Below, piece after piece: positions 1-8,084 of a stretch of DNA of 64,000 nucleotides (positions within the stretch are counted from its first letter, which is position 1; the number at the start of each line of letters is the position of its first letter). Under the pieces are notes generated by a model, which searched no databases, was not told the origin of the DNA, and saw only the letters and a list, made by a program, of their open reading frames with translations. The DNA is from Oceanospirillaceae bacterium (GTDB lineage: Bacteria; Pseudomonadota; Gammaproteobacteria; Pseudomonadales; Balneatricaceae), in assembly GCA_013215505.1 (NCBI GenBank), contig JABSQZ010000026.1, positions 1 to 64,000 on the forward strand. Direction: 5' to 3'. The position numbers and the translations under genes were made by a program.

Positions 1-77
1 CGAACTCAGAAGTGAAACGACTTAGCGCCGATGGTAGTGTGGGGTCTCCCCATGTGAGAGTAGGTCATCGCCAAGCT
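1..77 (+). rRNA. rrf: 5S ribosomal RNA, 3' part
   Basis: The first 77 bases match the second half of bacterial 5S rRNA, from the conserved CGAACTCAGAAGTGAAAC block to the GTGGGGTCTCCCCATGTGAGAGTA helix and the closing ATCGCCAAGCT strand. The 5' part lies outside the window, so an rRNA operon ends here. A Rho-independent terminator follows at once. The exact 3' end is uncertain by one or two bases. Confidence 0.93.
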
Positions 78-88
78 TTAATACCGAT

Positions 89-123
89 AAACCCTCAAGT
101 GCTCCGCACTTGAGGGTTTTTTC
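89..123 (+). terminator. Intrinsic terminator of the rRNA operon
   Basis: A perfect 12-bp stem (ACCCTCAAGTGC / GCACTTGAGGGT) with a 3-nt loop is followed by six T. It sits about 14 bases after the 5S 3' end, as expected for rRNA transcription termination. Confidence 0.93.
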
Positions 124-132
124 GTTATAACA

Positions 133-179
133 GCTTAAAAAGGCGATGACCGTACTCTCACATAGATGTGATAGTAGGG
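133..179. repeat. 5S-derived inverted fragment, copy A
   Basis: This 47-bp block is repeated without mismatch at 346-392. Its left half, GGCGATGACCgTACTCTCACAT, is the reverse complement of the 5S 3' end (plus one inserted G). Its right half, ATGTGATAGTAGG, resembles the same 5S stretch in direct orientation. Together they form an imperfect hairpin made from two opposed pieces of 5S rDNA. Confidence 0.8.
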
Positions 180-182
180 GAG

Positions 183-335
183 TTTTTTGATGCTTTAGAA
201 GCATCGCTTCGTATTAAAAAATCCGTTGCGGCGCTTGCGCCCTCCTTATGCTCTACCACGCCAAGCTTGCGGTAACGTATCCCTACCGGAAATTGCTTCT
301 AAAGCTGCAATCTAATTGGGTAAATATCCTCAACT
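183..335. repeat. Palindromic repeat unit, copy 1 (MITE-like)
   Basis: The unit starts at a GCTTTAGAAGCA block (191-202) and ends at its inverted partner TGCTTCTAAAGC (295-306). Between them are a CTTCGTA segment, a GC-rich GGCGCTTGCGCC core and CGCCAAGCTTGCGG. The whole unit could fold into a long hairpin. Related copies start near 395, 698 and 1040. Confidence 0.65.
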
Positions 336-345
336 AGCAGTTCCT

Positions 346-392
346 GCTTAAAAAGGCGATGACCGTACTCTCACATAGATGTGATAGTAGGG
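346..392. repeat. 5S-derived inverted fragment, copy B
   Basis: Exact second copy of the 47-bp block at 133-179, displaced by 213 bp. The two copies open two consecutive repeat periods downstream of the rRNA operon. Confidence 0.8.
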
Positions 393-394
393 TG

Positions 395-546
395 GTTTTT
401 GATGTTTTAGAAGGATCGCTTCGTATCAACTCTTATTCGCTGAAGGCTCTCCGTAGCGGCGCTAGCGCTCTGTTATTGGCTCTATTACGCCAAGCTTGCA
501 TTTACGCTTCACTGCCGGAAATTACTTCTAAACCTCCAATCAGTTA
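395..546. repeat. Palindromic repeat unit, copy 2 (MITE-like)
   Basis: Same order of blocks as copy 1: TTTTAGAAGGATCGCTTCGTA, CCGTAGCGGCGCTAGCGC, ACGCCAAGCTTGC, CCGGAAATTACTTCTAAACC. The outer arms remain complementary although both have changed, which suggests that the hairpin shape is kept. Confidence 0.65.
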
Positions 547-558
547 AAACACCATAAT

Positions 559-600
559 CTTCCAACTTCCAACTTCCAACTTCCAACTTCCAACTTCCAA
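559..600. repeat. Minisatellite, six copies of a 7-mer
   Basis: Six perfect tandem copies of CTTCCAA (42 bp) lie in a non-coding stretch between repeat copies 2 and 3. The array is followed by CTTGTCG, a broken seventh copy. Perfect repetition suggests recent slippage. Confidence 0.95.
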
Positions 601-697
601 CTTGTCGATTCGACGCATGTAAAATCTCTGGTTACACAGGGATTGGCATTGGAATCCACCGGATTAACAGATTGATTGAAATGAGTGTCAGCTGGCT

Positions 698-862
698 TTT
701 GATATAGCAGAACCCCACTTCGTATCAGCTCATTATTTTCTGAAGGCTCACCGTAGCGGTGCTCCGCCTCCTTTTACTGTACAACGCCAAGCTTGCGGCT
801 ACGTAGCACTACCGGAAACTGCTATTAAAGCCGCGATTAAACTAAGTAAATATCCTCAGTGA
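698..862. repeat. Palindromic repeat unit, copy 3 (MITE-like)
   Basis: Carries the same ordered blocks: CTTCGTATCAGCTC, CTGAAGGCTCACCGTAGCGG, ACGCCAAGCTTGCGGC, CCGGAAACTGCTATTAAAGC and TAAATATCCTCA. The left arm reads ATAGCAG and the right arm CTGCTAT, so the arms have changed together relative to copies 1 and 2. Confidence 0.65.
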
Positions 863-1037
863 TTATTACGACTAATATGGGAAGGAAAGGGAGTCACTCT
901 TTGCTGCGATTTCCCGTTGAAAGTCTTTGTGCCGCAGGTACGGGGATTGGGAGCCTTCGGCTGGCAGAGCGATTTAAAAAATATATTCAATCAATTGTAG
1001 GTAATCGCTGCTAGTCGCTAAGGAGTGTAATTGAATA

Positions 1038-1165
1038 GTGCTCCTCATCTTTAAAGCGCGGCTTCGAAACAACTCCATTATAGCTGGGCCCCTCCGTAGC
1101 CGCAGTTGCGCATCACTACGGCGAACCACTTCTAAAGCAGCAGATAAATTAGCTTTGAAGCGCGC
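1038..1165. repeat. Palindromic repeat unit, copy 4, degenerate
   Basis: Keeps GCTTCGAAACAACTC, CCCCTCCGTAGCCGCAGTTGCG and CACTTCTAAAGCAGCAGAT in the order of the other copies but lacks CGCCAAGCTTG. It is the most diverged recognisable copy. A further short scrap (CACCGGAAACTACT) lies near 1250. Confidence 0.45.
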
Positions 1166-1884
1166 AATATATTTTCTACTCAATTGTTATTGCCCCCAAA
1201 ACAGCCTGGGCATATTAGGCATCAGGTAGCAAAGCTGCAGTTGTACACAACCACCGGAAACTACTCATAGAGTTCAGTTTCTGTTTCCCGCAATGGTTTG
1301 TAGTTCTGTCCATGAGAGCGAAGTGGTGTGGTAATTCTAGCGACCCCATATTCACTAACGTTGTGATGACTGGGTACTGTGAGCATCGATGAGTGAGATG
1401 AAAGTCCAGCATAATAAATTAACAGACATTATATTTCGAAAATGGCACTTTGTTTAATCAAATAAACTACTGGCCGCATTACAGTTTAGGGTGCTGCTTA
1501 ATACAGACCTGATTGTAAAGAGCCGATACTGAGTTTAGGCCGATGTCTAGGTCTATTTGATTAAAAAACGGGTTATAACATAAAAAAACAAGACAAAGAA
1601 TCTATTAAGATAATATTAATAAATGTAGTTGCAATAATTATAAAACATAGTAAATTCCCATAAGCATATCTAATTAATACAGTGGCTTAACAGAAAAAAT
1701 TGCATTCTCCTATGAGGCTATGTAAGGGTGTGAGTACTAATTTTATTACTCAAGGCAGCGACGAGTTACTTTAAAGTAATTTTACTGAGTGAGCGCTAGA
1801 AATGCTGAGAATACAGCTAGCAAGATCCAATAAATTCAGAAACTGAAATGGAAACTCTTAACCATAATGAAACAGGGAAAAACG
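1166..1884. other. Non-coding stretch before the lipoprotein gene
   Basis: About 700 bases without a credible gene. Beyond a short repeat scrap near 1250 I see only AT-rich sequence, and short frames here lack a ribosome-binding site or recognisable product. It may carry the promoter of the following lipoprotein gene, but no convincing -35/-10 pair stands out. Confidence 0.5.
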
Positions 1885-2334
1885 ATGAAGCGTAGTTTAA
1901 TTATTCTGGGTGCAGTGCTTATATTGCAAGTTACAGGTTGTAAGTCAATTGTAAAAGATTATTCAGCATCTGAGCTTAACTCTCTAGATGTAGTACTGGT
2001 TGGTACAGGCGAGGCAAGAGGTGGGAGGTTTGTTGATGAGTATGATTCGATGATCTGGACGTGTTATGGGGGCAATCCACGAGTCACTGTTACGGTCAAC
2101 GGTAGGAAAGCAAATACAAAATTGGAGTTCCAAGGCAGATTCTATAGGGAGCAGGGGGAAGTGTTAGATAATGGTACGATATTAGTAACCAGTGCATTTT
2201 ACAAATATAACTTAAACTTAAAAGTAGACCTGAAACGGCAGCAAGCGAAGATGAATATTTCCAAAAAAACTACGGTAAACAGTGGTTGCCAATCAGATTG
2301 GTTTGATTTGCAGATTGCTGAACTAGGGAGCTAA
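1885..2334 (+). CDS. Putative lipoprotein of unknown function
   Basis: A protein of 149 residues from the second in-frame ATG. I chose that start because it puts a short basic segment (MKRS) directly ahead of the hydrophobic stretch; an upstream ATG at 1867 would add MKQGKT. A lipobox VTGC ends the signal segment at about residue 19, so the mature protein is probably lipidated and anchored in the cell envelope. The rest is polar, with three further Cys residues and no family I recognise. It stands alone, with long non-coding gaps on both sides. The function is unknown; the lipoprotein assignment is inferred from the signal only. Confidence 0.75.
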   Translation: MKRSLIILGAVLILQVTGCKSIVKDYSASELNSLDVVLVGTGEARGGRFVDEYDSMIWTCYGGNPRVTVTVNGRKANTKLEFQGRFYREQGEVLDNGTILVTSAFYKYNLNLKVDLKRQQAKMNISKKTTVNSGCQSDWFDLQIAELGS

Positions 2335-2652
2335 GATTAGCCTCTTTTAGGTTAAGGCGGCGGCGGTTGACTTGGCGATGGCCAATTCAGCCTCTTTTAA
2401 TTTATAATCAAGTGGTGCAGCAAATATAACTTATCTGAAATAATATTTTTTGTTTGGTGATGCCCATGAGCATTGTCATTTCTTGTGGCTAAATCGAATA
2501 ATCTGGGTTGCTTAAATCACCTCTGAGAATAAATTCTCAATATAAATTAGTTCTGCAAACTGTACAAATTCCTTTAGAGTTATGTAGTCCTCTAATATAA
2601 TGTCCCTCGAGCTTATGAAACAGTATTCAGCGTAAAATAGAGGCGTAGTAAA
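2335..2652. other. Non-coding gap
   Basis: 318 AT-rich bases between two small genes. A short direct repeat (AGCCTCTTTTA at about 2339 and 2390) is the only structure seen. No gene or clear terminator. Confidence 0.4.
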
Positions 2653-2910
2653 GTGACGATTGAACAGCAAATAAAAGATTTAGATCAAAAAATACTAGTA
2701 GCAAGATTGGTGGACTTACCTGGCACCATGATCTTCTTGTTGGCGATCTACGCTAAGTTTTATACTGATGGCGATGCCTTTGTGTCTATCTTAAATAATT
2801 CGGATGTGGTCAATTCAATGTTCGTGGTGGGTGTTGTACTGATGGCATGGGGCGGTTATAAAATTTTCAAGTTGCGTCGCGAAAAAAACCGAATTCTGAA
2901 GGATATGTAA
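2653..2910 (+). CDS. Small membrane protein, unknown function
   Basis: 85 residues from a GTG start. The N-terminal 20 residues are charged and probably helical. Two hydrophobic segments follow (about residues 20-37 and 53-69), then a basic C-terminal tail (KLRREKNRILK). This suggests a two-pass inner membrane protein with both ends in the cytoplasm. There is no strong Shine-Dalgarno sequence, so translation may be weak. It lies 55 bases upstream of a DUF2277 gene on the same strand. I do not recognise a family. Confidence 0.65.
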   Translation: MTIEQQIKDLDQKILVARLVDLPGTMIFLLAIYAKFYTDGDAFVSILNNSDVVNSMFVVGVVLMAWGGYKIFKLRREKNRILKDM

Positions 2911-2965
2911 GTTGTTCAGGTTCAACTAAGGTACTTTTCTTTGTAAAGTGTTGGCAGGGTTGATT

Positions 2966-3184
2966 ATGTGTCGAAATATTAGAACGTTGTTTAATTTTGA
3001 TCCGCCCGTTACTAGCGAGGAAATAGCGGCCAGTTCGCTGCAGTACGTCAGAAAAATTAGTGGAAGTAAAATACCTGCTAAGATTAATCAATTAGCGTTT
3101 GAGCTGGCAGTGGCTAAAATAGCTCAGGCAACTGAAGAGTTGCTAGATACTTTGGTGGCTAAGGCACCGGTAAAAAACCGTTAA
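2966..3184 (+). CDS. DUF2277 family protein
   Basis: 72 residues starting MCRNIRTLFNFDPP, the signature opening of DUF2277, with the typical EEI..ASLQYVRKISG segment and a helical C-terminal half containing AQATEELLDTL. The start at 2966 is chosen over an upstream ATG at 2948 because the family begins with MCRNI and an AGGGT sequence lies at suitable spacing. The family is small, widespread and probably cytoplasmic; its role is not known to me. It follows the small membrane protein gene and may share its transcript. Confidence 0.85.
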   Translation: MCRNIRTLFNFDPPVTSEEIAASSLQYVRKISGSKIPAKINQLAFELAVAKIAQATEELLDTLVAKAPVKNR

Positions 3185-3384
3185 GTAATGCTTGTATCCG
3201 TAAATACATGCTTTTATATAGCTCTGATTAAAAAGTTTGCTGGTCTTTGGGTTAAATAAATAAAAATAAATCGCCACTAGATTATTAATTATCCGACGGT
3301 TCCTATAAACTAGTGCCCTTATTGAGAAGTGATAATTTTTCACTGGTATAAATATAAAATATTTTTTTTAGGAATTTTGATTCA

Positions 3385-3594
3385 ATGAGTAATAAATCGT
3401 TTGTTCGTCAGCGTATCTGTATCTATGCAGGGCAAGATGTAGATCCAAATAATGATGAGCAAGTGGGAAACATACTGAAGTTTAAGTTGGAAATCCAATT
3501 GCCGCAACGCAGTTCTATGGATGAGGCTCTGGCCGCTTCCACTAGTGATCATGAAATCATAGCCTTGATCATTCGCTATAGAGCCATGCGTTAG
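3385..3594 (+). CDS. Conserved-looking small protein, unknown
   Basis: 69 residues, preceded by TAGGAA at about 10 bases. The sequence has a basic start (KSFVRQRICIYAG), an acidic middle (DVDPNNDEQ) and a C-terminal part rich in Leu and Ile (DHEIIALIIRYRAMR). It has no membrane segment or signal peptide. I do not recognise the family. The regular charge pattern and plausible ribosome site make it more likely a real gene than chance, but only homologues would settle this. Confidence 0.55.
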   Translation: MSNKSFVRQRICIYAGQDVDPNNDEQVGNILKFKLEIQLPQRSSMDEALAASTSDHEIIALIIRYRAMR

Positions 3595-4156
3595 CGATTC
3601 GAACAGGATTTAAAGCGTTTACTCTGAATAAATTGGTTTAAACGTATCCAGACTATGGCTTGATGGTTTTGTCCACAGGCCTTGTGATCTTACTATTGTT
3701 GTATGTGACCCTTCAGTCGAAGTGATCCCCATCTTGTGGTTATAATAGCAAAACCCCCCTTCACCTAATTGTATGCGAGTACAGTTTCTAAGGACAGGGT
3801 GTCTCGTGCTCTGAAAATTGCTGCACAAACAGATTGTGTATGTCTTTGCACATGCATAGCCCGATTAGTGAGGGGCGCGGCCTTCGAGCTCCGCTGGCTA
3901 ACAGTTTCTCTGTCTTTTTTGGCTCGCCTAGTCTATGGCACAGGCTGAGGTCGGATATACAATATCGGTCCTGGCCGGGTCTATCACACTTATCTGAATG
4001 TTTTTCGGCTTGTCTACATATTCTGGGTTGTTTGTATCTAACATAGCAGGCTTTCGGGTTTTCGAAAAAAAGCAGAAATTCCTCGGCCAAGTTGAATAAT
4101 GCATGCAAAACTGAATTCTTATTGAAAATAAACTAGGAATAGAAGATCCACTGTGT
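3595..4156. other. Non-coding stretch, 562 bases
   Basis: Open frames exist on both strands, but none has a ribosome site, recognisable motif or protein-like composition. I see no repeat or strong hairpin. It may be decayed sequence. Confidence 0.45.
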
Positions 4157-4723
4157 ATGCGAATAACAATCGGAAGGTTATTGTTGTGGTTTTTATTAAC
4201 GGCAACATGGGTTACTCATATTGATGCGAAGACCACTGCGCAGTCTGCTATTCGAAAAGTGGCTGTTGATAGTATTGTGCTGCACGCAATTGGTGGGCCT
4301 TACTGTGATCGTGGAAAGCTTTCCATTAGTGCTGCGTACGGTGACGGCGCAAGCTGGATAGGCTTTTTCTCAGACCACAAAGTGCTAGGTATTCACTATG
4401 TAATAGATCGAAGCGGCATTGTATTTGCCGGGGTCGCAGAAAATAGAGTGGCAAATCACACCTTGGGCTGGAATCAAACGGCAATAGGGATTGAGTTGAT
4501 TAATCACGGTAATGGTAAAGAAACTTTTCCGAAAGCACAAATTGATGCACTGATCGCTCTGGTCAAGGGAGTCATGATAAGGCATTCGGGCATTACTAAA
4601 AATAGGGTTGTACGGCATTCGGATGCAGATCAATCCACGTTCGAATGCTCGGGCGTGATGCATAAGCGTAAAACAGACCCTGGTGTTCAGTTTGACTATA
4701 TTGAATTTATGCAGAGAATTTAG
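4157..4723 (+). CDS. Peptidoglycan amidase (Amidase_2 family)
   Basis: 188 residues with an N-terminal signal peptide (about 1-24, ending IDA-K), so it is exported. The remainder matches the Amidase_2/PGRP fold of N-acetylmuramoyl-L-alanine amidases, which cut the bond between muramic acid and the peptide. Visible features are the first zinc His in IVLHAIGG, the central HYVIDRSG strand, the NHTLGWNQTAIGIELIN block, and the second metal site RHSD followed by RKTDPG. About a dozen residues including a Cys separate RHSD from KTDPG, as in a common subfamily of this fold. It probably acts in wall recycling or remodelling in the periplasm. It is a single gene with no clear partner. Confidence 0.88.
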   Translation: MRITIGRLLLWFLLTATWVTHIDAKTTAQSAIRKVAVDSIVLHAIGGPYCDRGKLSISAAYGDGASWIGFFSDHKVLGIHYVIDRSGIVFAGVAENRVANHTLGWNQTAIGIELINHGNGKETFPKAQIDALIALVKGVMIRHSGITKNRVVRHSDADQSTFECSGVMHKRKTDPGVQFDYIEFMQRI

Positions 4724-4788
4724 AAAATACTTGTATTGGTCCTGTAAGCAATTGGGATCTATAGCTCAGGAGTATTAGGGAGTGTTTC

Positions 4789-5814
4789 ATGAATAGAGAT
4801 ATTGCCAGTTCGTTTATAAGATTTGCAGAACACGAATGTGAAAATTCATCGGCATTGTATGGTTATCTGAGTCATAAAATAGCAGTGGATAACGAAATCC
4901 TACTTTTAGCAGCTAATTGCCGCACAGATCAGCCTGTGCCGAATATGTTATTTGCGGCAGTCCATTATTTATTGAGGCAAGATATGTCGCATCCTCTGGC
5001 GGCGTTCTACCCGAGTATCAATGCAGGGGTCAGAAGTTTGCAGGGGGTGTTTAAGCAATTTAAAGCTTTTTGCCTGCTGCGCAGTGATAAGATAATTGTG
5101 TTACTGGGTTCCCGGTTAGTGCAAACCAATGAAGTTAGGCGCTGTGCCTATTTGTACCCGGCAATTTTGGCCGGCCTGCTGCGGATGAAGCCAGGCCGGG
5201 ATCTGGCCTTGATAGAAGTAGGGACCAGTGCCGGTTTGAATTTATTACCAGATAAATATCAATATAGCGATGCAAAGGGAGTAGTGTACGGGGCCAAAGA
5301 ATCCAGCTTAAAGCTGGAGACTCAGTTTATTGGCCGCTACCCTATGGTGCTGCAACGGCGGTTTCCCAAAGTGTCACATCGAATTGGTGTAGATCTAAAT
5401 ATTATCGATTTACAAAATAAGGATGAAATCGATTGGTTGTTGGCTTTGGTGTGGCCAGAGCACCATCAAAGGCGTGCGCTGTTAGAGGCAGCCTTGCTGG
5501 TAAGGGCTGAGACTGAAGTAGAGCTCTATCAAGGGGATGGTTTTGCCATGCTCGAGGAAATAGTGACCCAGTTGCCAGAGCATAGTTTGCCCTGCATTTA
5601 TCACACTCATGTGGCCAACCAGATTTCCACGCAGGCAAAACAAGCGTTATTGGTAAATATATCTGCTCTTGGGCAAGGGCGTGACCTGTTACATATCTAT
5701 AATAATATTAAACCAAATTTACGCTGTACTTCCATAAGTAATGGCGAGGAGGCGGATTTTGTGTTGGCCAAAACTGACGGGCATGGTCGCTGGATAAAAT
5801 GGCTGGCAGAGTAG
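4789..5814 (+). CDS. DUF2332 family protein
   Basis: 341 residues, matching DUF2332 along its full length. It shows the N-terminal pattern FAEHECENSSALYGYLSHKIA, the QPVPNMLFAAVHYLL block, HPLAAFYPS, a central EVGTSAGLNLL and a late CIYHTHVANQ segment. EVGTSAGLNLL resembles the glycine-rich loop of Rossmann-type methyltransferases, but the activity of the family is not established to my knowledge. There is no signal peptide, so it is probably cytoplasmic. It is the last accessory gene before the ribosomal operon and is followed by about 190 non-coding bases before the S10 promoter. Confidence 0.85.
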   Translation: MNRDIASSFIRFAEHECENSSALYGYLSHKIAVDNEILLLAANCRTDQPVPNMLFAAVHYLLRQDMSHPLAAFYPSINAGVRSLQGVFKQFKAFCLLRSDKIIVLLGSRLVQTNEVRRCAYLYPAILAGLLRMKPGRDLALIEVGTSAGLNLLPDKYQYSDAKGVVYGAKESSLKLETQFIGRYPMVLQRRFPKVSHRIGVDLNIIDLQNKDEIDWLLALVWPEHHQRRALLEAALLVRAETEVELYQGDGFAMLEEIVTQLPEHSLPCIYHTHVANQISTQAKQALLVNISALGQGRDLLHIYNNIKPNLRCTSISNGEEADFVLAKTDGHGRWIKWLAE

Positions 5815-6009
5815 CACAAAGCTAATTTTTGTCTCGCATATTCAATCTGTACTGCTAAAAAGTCTGATTTTCTATCAAGCTATTTCCCAAAAGGTAAATA
5901 AGGTTGTGGTAACTCCAGGCCAGTATAGGGCTGTAGCACAGCGATATAGCGTCAAGATCCCGTCTGGCGTTATAGTTACTGATCATGGTTAAAAAACATA
6001 CCATTTAGG

Positions 6010-6038
6010 TTGACTATGTCTTTAGACATGAGTAGAAT
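6010..6038 (+). promoter_or_regulatory. Sigma-70 promoter of the S10 operon
   Basis: TTGACT (6010-6015), a 17-base spacer and TAGAAT (6033-6038) give a near-consensus promoter about 70 bases ahead of rpsJ. The resulting leader of roughly 60 bases is short for an L4-type attenuator. Confidence 0.75.
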
Positions 6039-6105
6039 TTGCGTCCCTTTCATAGAAGGGGAGGTAGTTCTCTGCCTTACTAAAACTTAAATAAGTGTGA
6101 TCAGA

Positions 6106-6417
6106 ATGCAAAACCAGAAAATCAGAATACGTCTGAAAGCGTTTGATCATCGCCTGATCGACACCTCCGCGCAAGAAATCGTAGATACTGCGAAGCGTAC
6201 GGGTGCACAGGTGCGTGGTCCGATCCCTCTTCCTACTCGTAAAGAGCGCGTAACAATATTGACTTCACCGCATGTAAACAAAGATGCACGTGATCAATAT
6301 GAAATACGTACTCATAAGCGCGTTCTAGATATCGTTGAGCCAACAGAAAAAACTGTTGATGCTCTAATGAAGCTAGATCTTGCTGCAGGTGTGGAAGTTC
6401 AGATTAGCTTAGGTTAA
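6106..6417 (+). CDS. rpsJ: Ribosomal protein S10 (also NusE)
   Basis: 103 residues beginning [19 protein letters not shown], the usual S10 start; a GTG nine bases upstream would add MIR and is less likely. S10 sits in the head of the 30S subunit and, as NusE, links the ribosome to NusG during antitermination. The loop [32 protein letters not shown] is intact. It is the first gene of the S10 operon, behind the promoter at 6010. In many gammaproteobacteria fusA and tuf lie immediately upstream; here there is a DUF2332 gene instead. Confidence 0.98.
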   Translation: MQNQKIRIRLKAFDHRLIDTSAQEIVDTAKRTGAQVRGPIPLPTRKERVTILTSPHVNKDARDQYEIRTHKRVLDIVEPTEKTVDALMKLDLAAGVEVQISLG

Positions 6418-6527
6418 TCAACGCGCTCAGAATATTCATATAATGAAGCGCTATTTGTGGAAGGCTCCTGAAATGGGCCACCGTAGTGGGTTACAGTCCC
6501 GTACACAACTGGCAAGAGGTATTTAAA

Positions 6528-7166
6528 ATGTCTGTAGGTTTAATCGGACGAAAAGCGGGTATGACTCGCGTCTTCACTGAAGATGGCGTATCCGTGCCAG
6601 TCACGGTCATCGAGGTGGATCCGAACCGTGTTACTCAGGTAAAAACAGCTGAAACTGATGGTTATCAAGCTATTCAAGTGACTACTGGTGCAGTAAAGGC
6701 TAATCGCCTTTCTAAGCCAAAAGCCGGTCACTATGCTAAAGCCAATGTAGAAGCGGGCCGCGGTTTATGGGAGTTCCGCCTGTCGGGTGACGAAAGTATC
6801 AACGTTGGTGATTCGCTAACAGTTGAGCGCTTTGAAGTCGGTCAGAAAGTTGATGTTACTGGAACGTCTAAAGGTAAAGGCTTCCAGGGTGCTGTTAAGC
6901 GTTGGAATTTCCAAATGCAAGACGCCACTCACGGTAACTCGCTATCTCACCGTGCTCCAGGTTCAATCGGTCAGTGTCAAACTCCTGGTCGTGTCTGGAA
7001 AGGCAAGAAGATGGCAGGTCAAATGGGTAATGTGCAAAGCACAGTCCAGACTTTAGAAGTTATACGTGTAGACGTAGAACGCGGCCTGTTATTGATCAAG
7101 GGTGCTGTACCAGGTGCAACTGGCGGTGACGTAATTGTTAAACCAGCTGTTAAAGTTGGCGCCTAA
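6528..7166 (+). CDS. rplC: Ribosomal protein L3
   Basis: 212 residues starting [16 protein letters not shown], behind an AAGAGGT ribosome site; in-frame codons further upstream are leader. L3 is an early assembly protein of the 50S subunit whose extended loop reaches toward the peptidyl transferase centre. The loop region ([19 protein letters not shown] with GKKMAGQMG) is intact and includes the Gln that PrmB methylates in E. coli. A 110-base gap separates it from rpsJ, longer than usual. Confidence 0.98.
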   Translation: MSVGLIGRKAGMTRVFTEDGVSVPVTVIEVDPNRVTQVKTAETDGYQAIQVTTGAVKANRLSKPKAGHYAKANVEAGRGLWEFRLSGDESINVGDSLTVERFEVGQKVDVTGTSKGKGFQGAVKRWNFQMQDATHGNSLSHRAPGSIGQCQTPGRVWKGKKMAGQMGNVQSTVQTLEVIRVDVERGLLLIKGAVPGATGGDVIVKPAVKVGA

Positions 7167-7177
7167 GGAGACTTGAA

Positions 7178-7783
7178 ATGAACCTAAATCTAACTGGAAC
7201 AACAGGATCGGTCGAAGTATCCGATGCTACGTTCGGTAAGGACTTTAACGAGCCTCTCGTTCACCAAGTAGTTACGGCTTACTTGGCGGGTGCTCGTCAA
7301 GGTACGAAAGCACAAAAGACTCGTTCAGACGTTTCTGGCGGCGGCGCTAAGCCATTCCGTCAAAAAGGTACTGGTCGTGCTCGTGCTGGTACTATCCGCT
7401 CGCCACTTTGGCGTTCAGGTGGTACAACTTTTGCTGCTCGTCCTCGTGACTTTAGCCAGAAAGTTAACAAGAAAATGTATCGCGCTGCGATGCGTTGCAT
7501 CTTGTCTGAGCTAGTACGTCAAGAGCGTTTAGTGGTAGTAGAAGAATTCTCGGTAGACGCACCTAAAACTAAGCAGTTCATCGCTAAAATGGATGAGTAC
7601 AGTTTACAAAATGCGCTTCTGATCACTGAAGATGTAGAAATTAACTTGTACTTAGCTGCACGTAACGTGCCGCATGTTGATGTTCGCGACGCTGCTGGTA
7701 TTGATCCAGTAAGCCTAGTTGGCTTTGACAAAGTGTTAGTTACTGTCGCTGCTTTGAAGAAAATTGAAGAGGTGTTGTCATGA
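7178..7783 (+). CDS. rplD: Ribosomal protein L4
   Basis: 201 residues, the usual length. L4 lines the peptide exit tunnel with L22 and in E. coli represses the S10 operon by acting on its leader. The tunnel loop with [28 protein letters not shown] is present. The gene starts 11 bases after rplC behind AAGGAG and overlaps rplW by four bases (ATGA), so L4 and L23 are probably translationally coupled. No E. coli-like S10 leader is evident here, so L4 feedback is uncertain. Confidence 0.98.
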   Translation: MNLNLTGTTGSVEVSDATFGKDFNEPLVHQVVTAYLAGARQGTKAQKTRSDVSGGGAKPFRQKGTGRARAGTIRSPLWRSGGTTFAARPRDFSQKVNKKMYRAAMRCILSELVRQERLVVVEEFSVDAPKTKQFIAKMDEYSLQNALLITEDVEINLYLAARNVPHVDVRDAAGIDPVSLVGFDKVLVTVAALKKIEEVLS

Positions 7784-8073
7784 ACCAGGAACGCCTATAC
7801 CAAGTACTACTTGGCCCGCATATTTCAGAAAAAGCAACAATTATAGCTGACGCAAGCCAGCAAGTTGTTTTCCGTGTGGCTAGAGATGCTACTAAAGTTG
7901 AAATCAAAGAAGCTGTTGAGAAGTTGTTTAACGTATCTGTTAAACGTGTAAACGTACTTAACGCAAAAGGTAAGACCAAACGCACTGCTCGCGGCTTAGG
8001 CAAGCGCAGTGATGTTCGCAAGGCGTATGTTTGTCTTGCTGATGGCTCTGAAATTGATTTCCTTGGTGAATAA
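7780..8073 (+). CDS. rplW: Ribosomal protein L23
   Basis: 97 residues with the family start [20 protein letters not shown] and the basic loop [22 protein letters not shown]23 lies at the exit of the ribosomal tunnel and is the docking point for trigger factor and SRP. It overlaps the end of rplD by four bases and is followed by rplB after 11 bases. Confidence 0.98.
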   Translation: MNQERLYQVLLGPHISEKATIIADASQQVVFRVARDATKVEIKEAVEKLFNVSVKRVNVLNAKGKTKRTARGLGKRSDVRKAYVCLADGSEIDFLGE

Positions 8074-8084
8074 GGGGCTTACAA

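Noticed and set aside
359-547. Open frame of 62 codons within the 5S-derived repeat region
   Set aside because: It coincides with repeat copy 2 and the 5S-derived hairpin; the other copies do not preserve the frame.
133-1165. Possible CRISPR array
   Set aside because: Repeats are long, diverged, irregularly spaced and internally palindromic, with no short identical repeats and unique spacers, and no cas genes are nearby.
3788-4108. Minus-strand open frame of 106 codons before the amidase gene
   Set aside because: No ribosome site, Cys- and Arg-rich composition unlike the neighbours, and no recognisable motif; an overlapping frame exists on the other strand.
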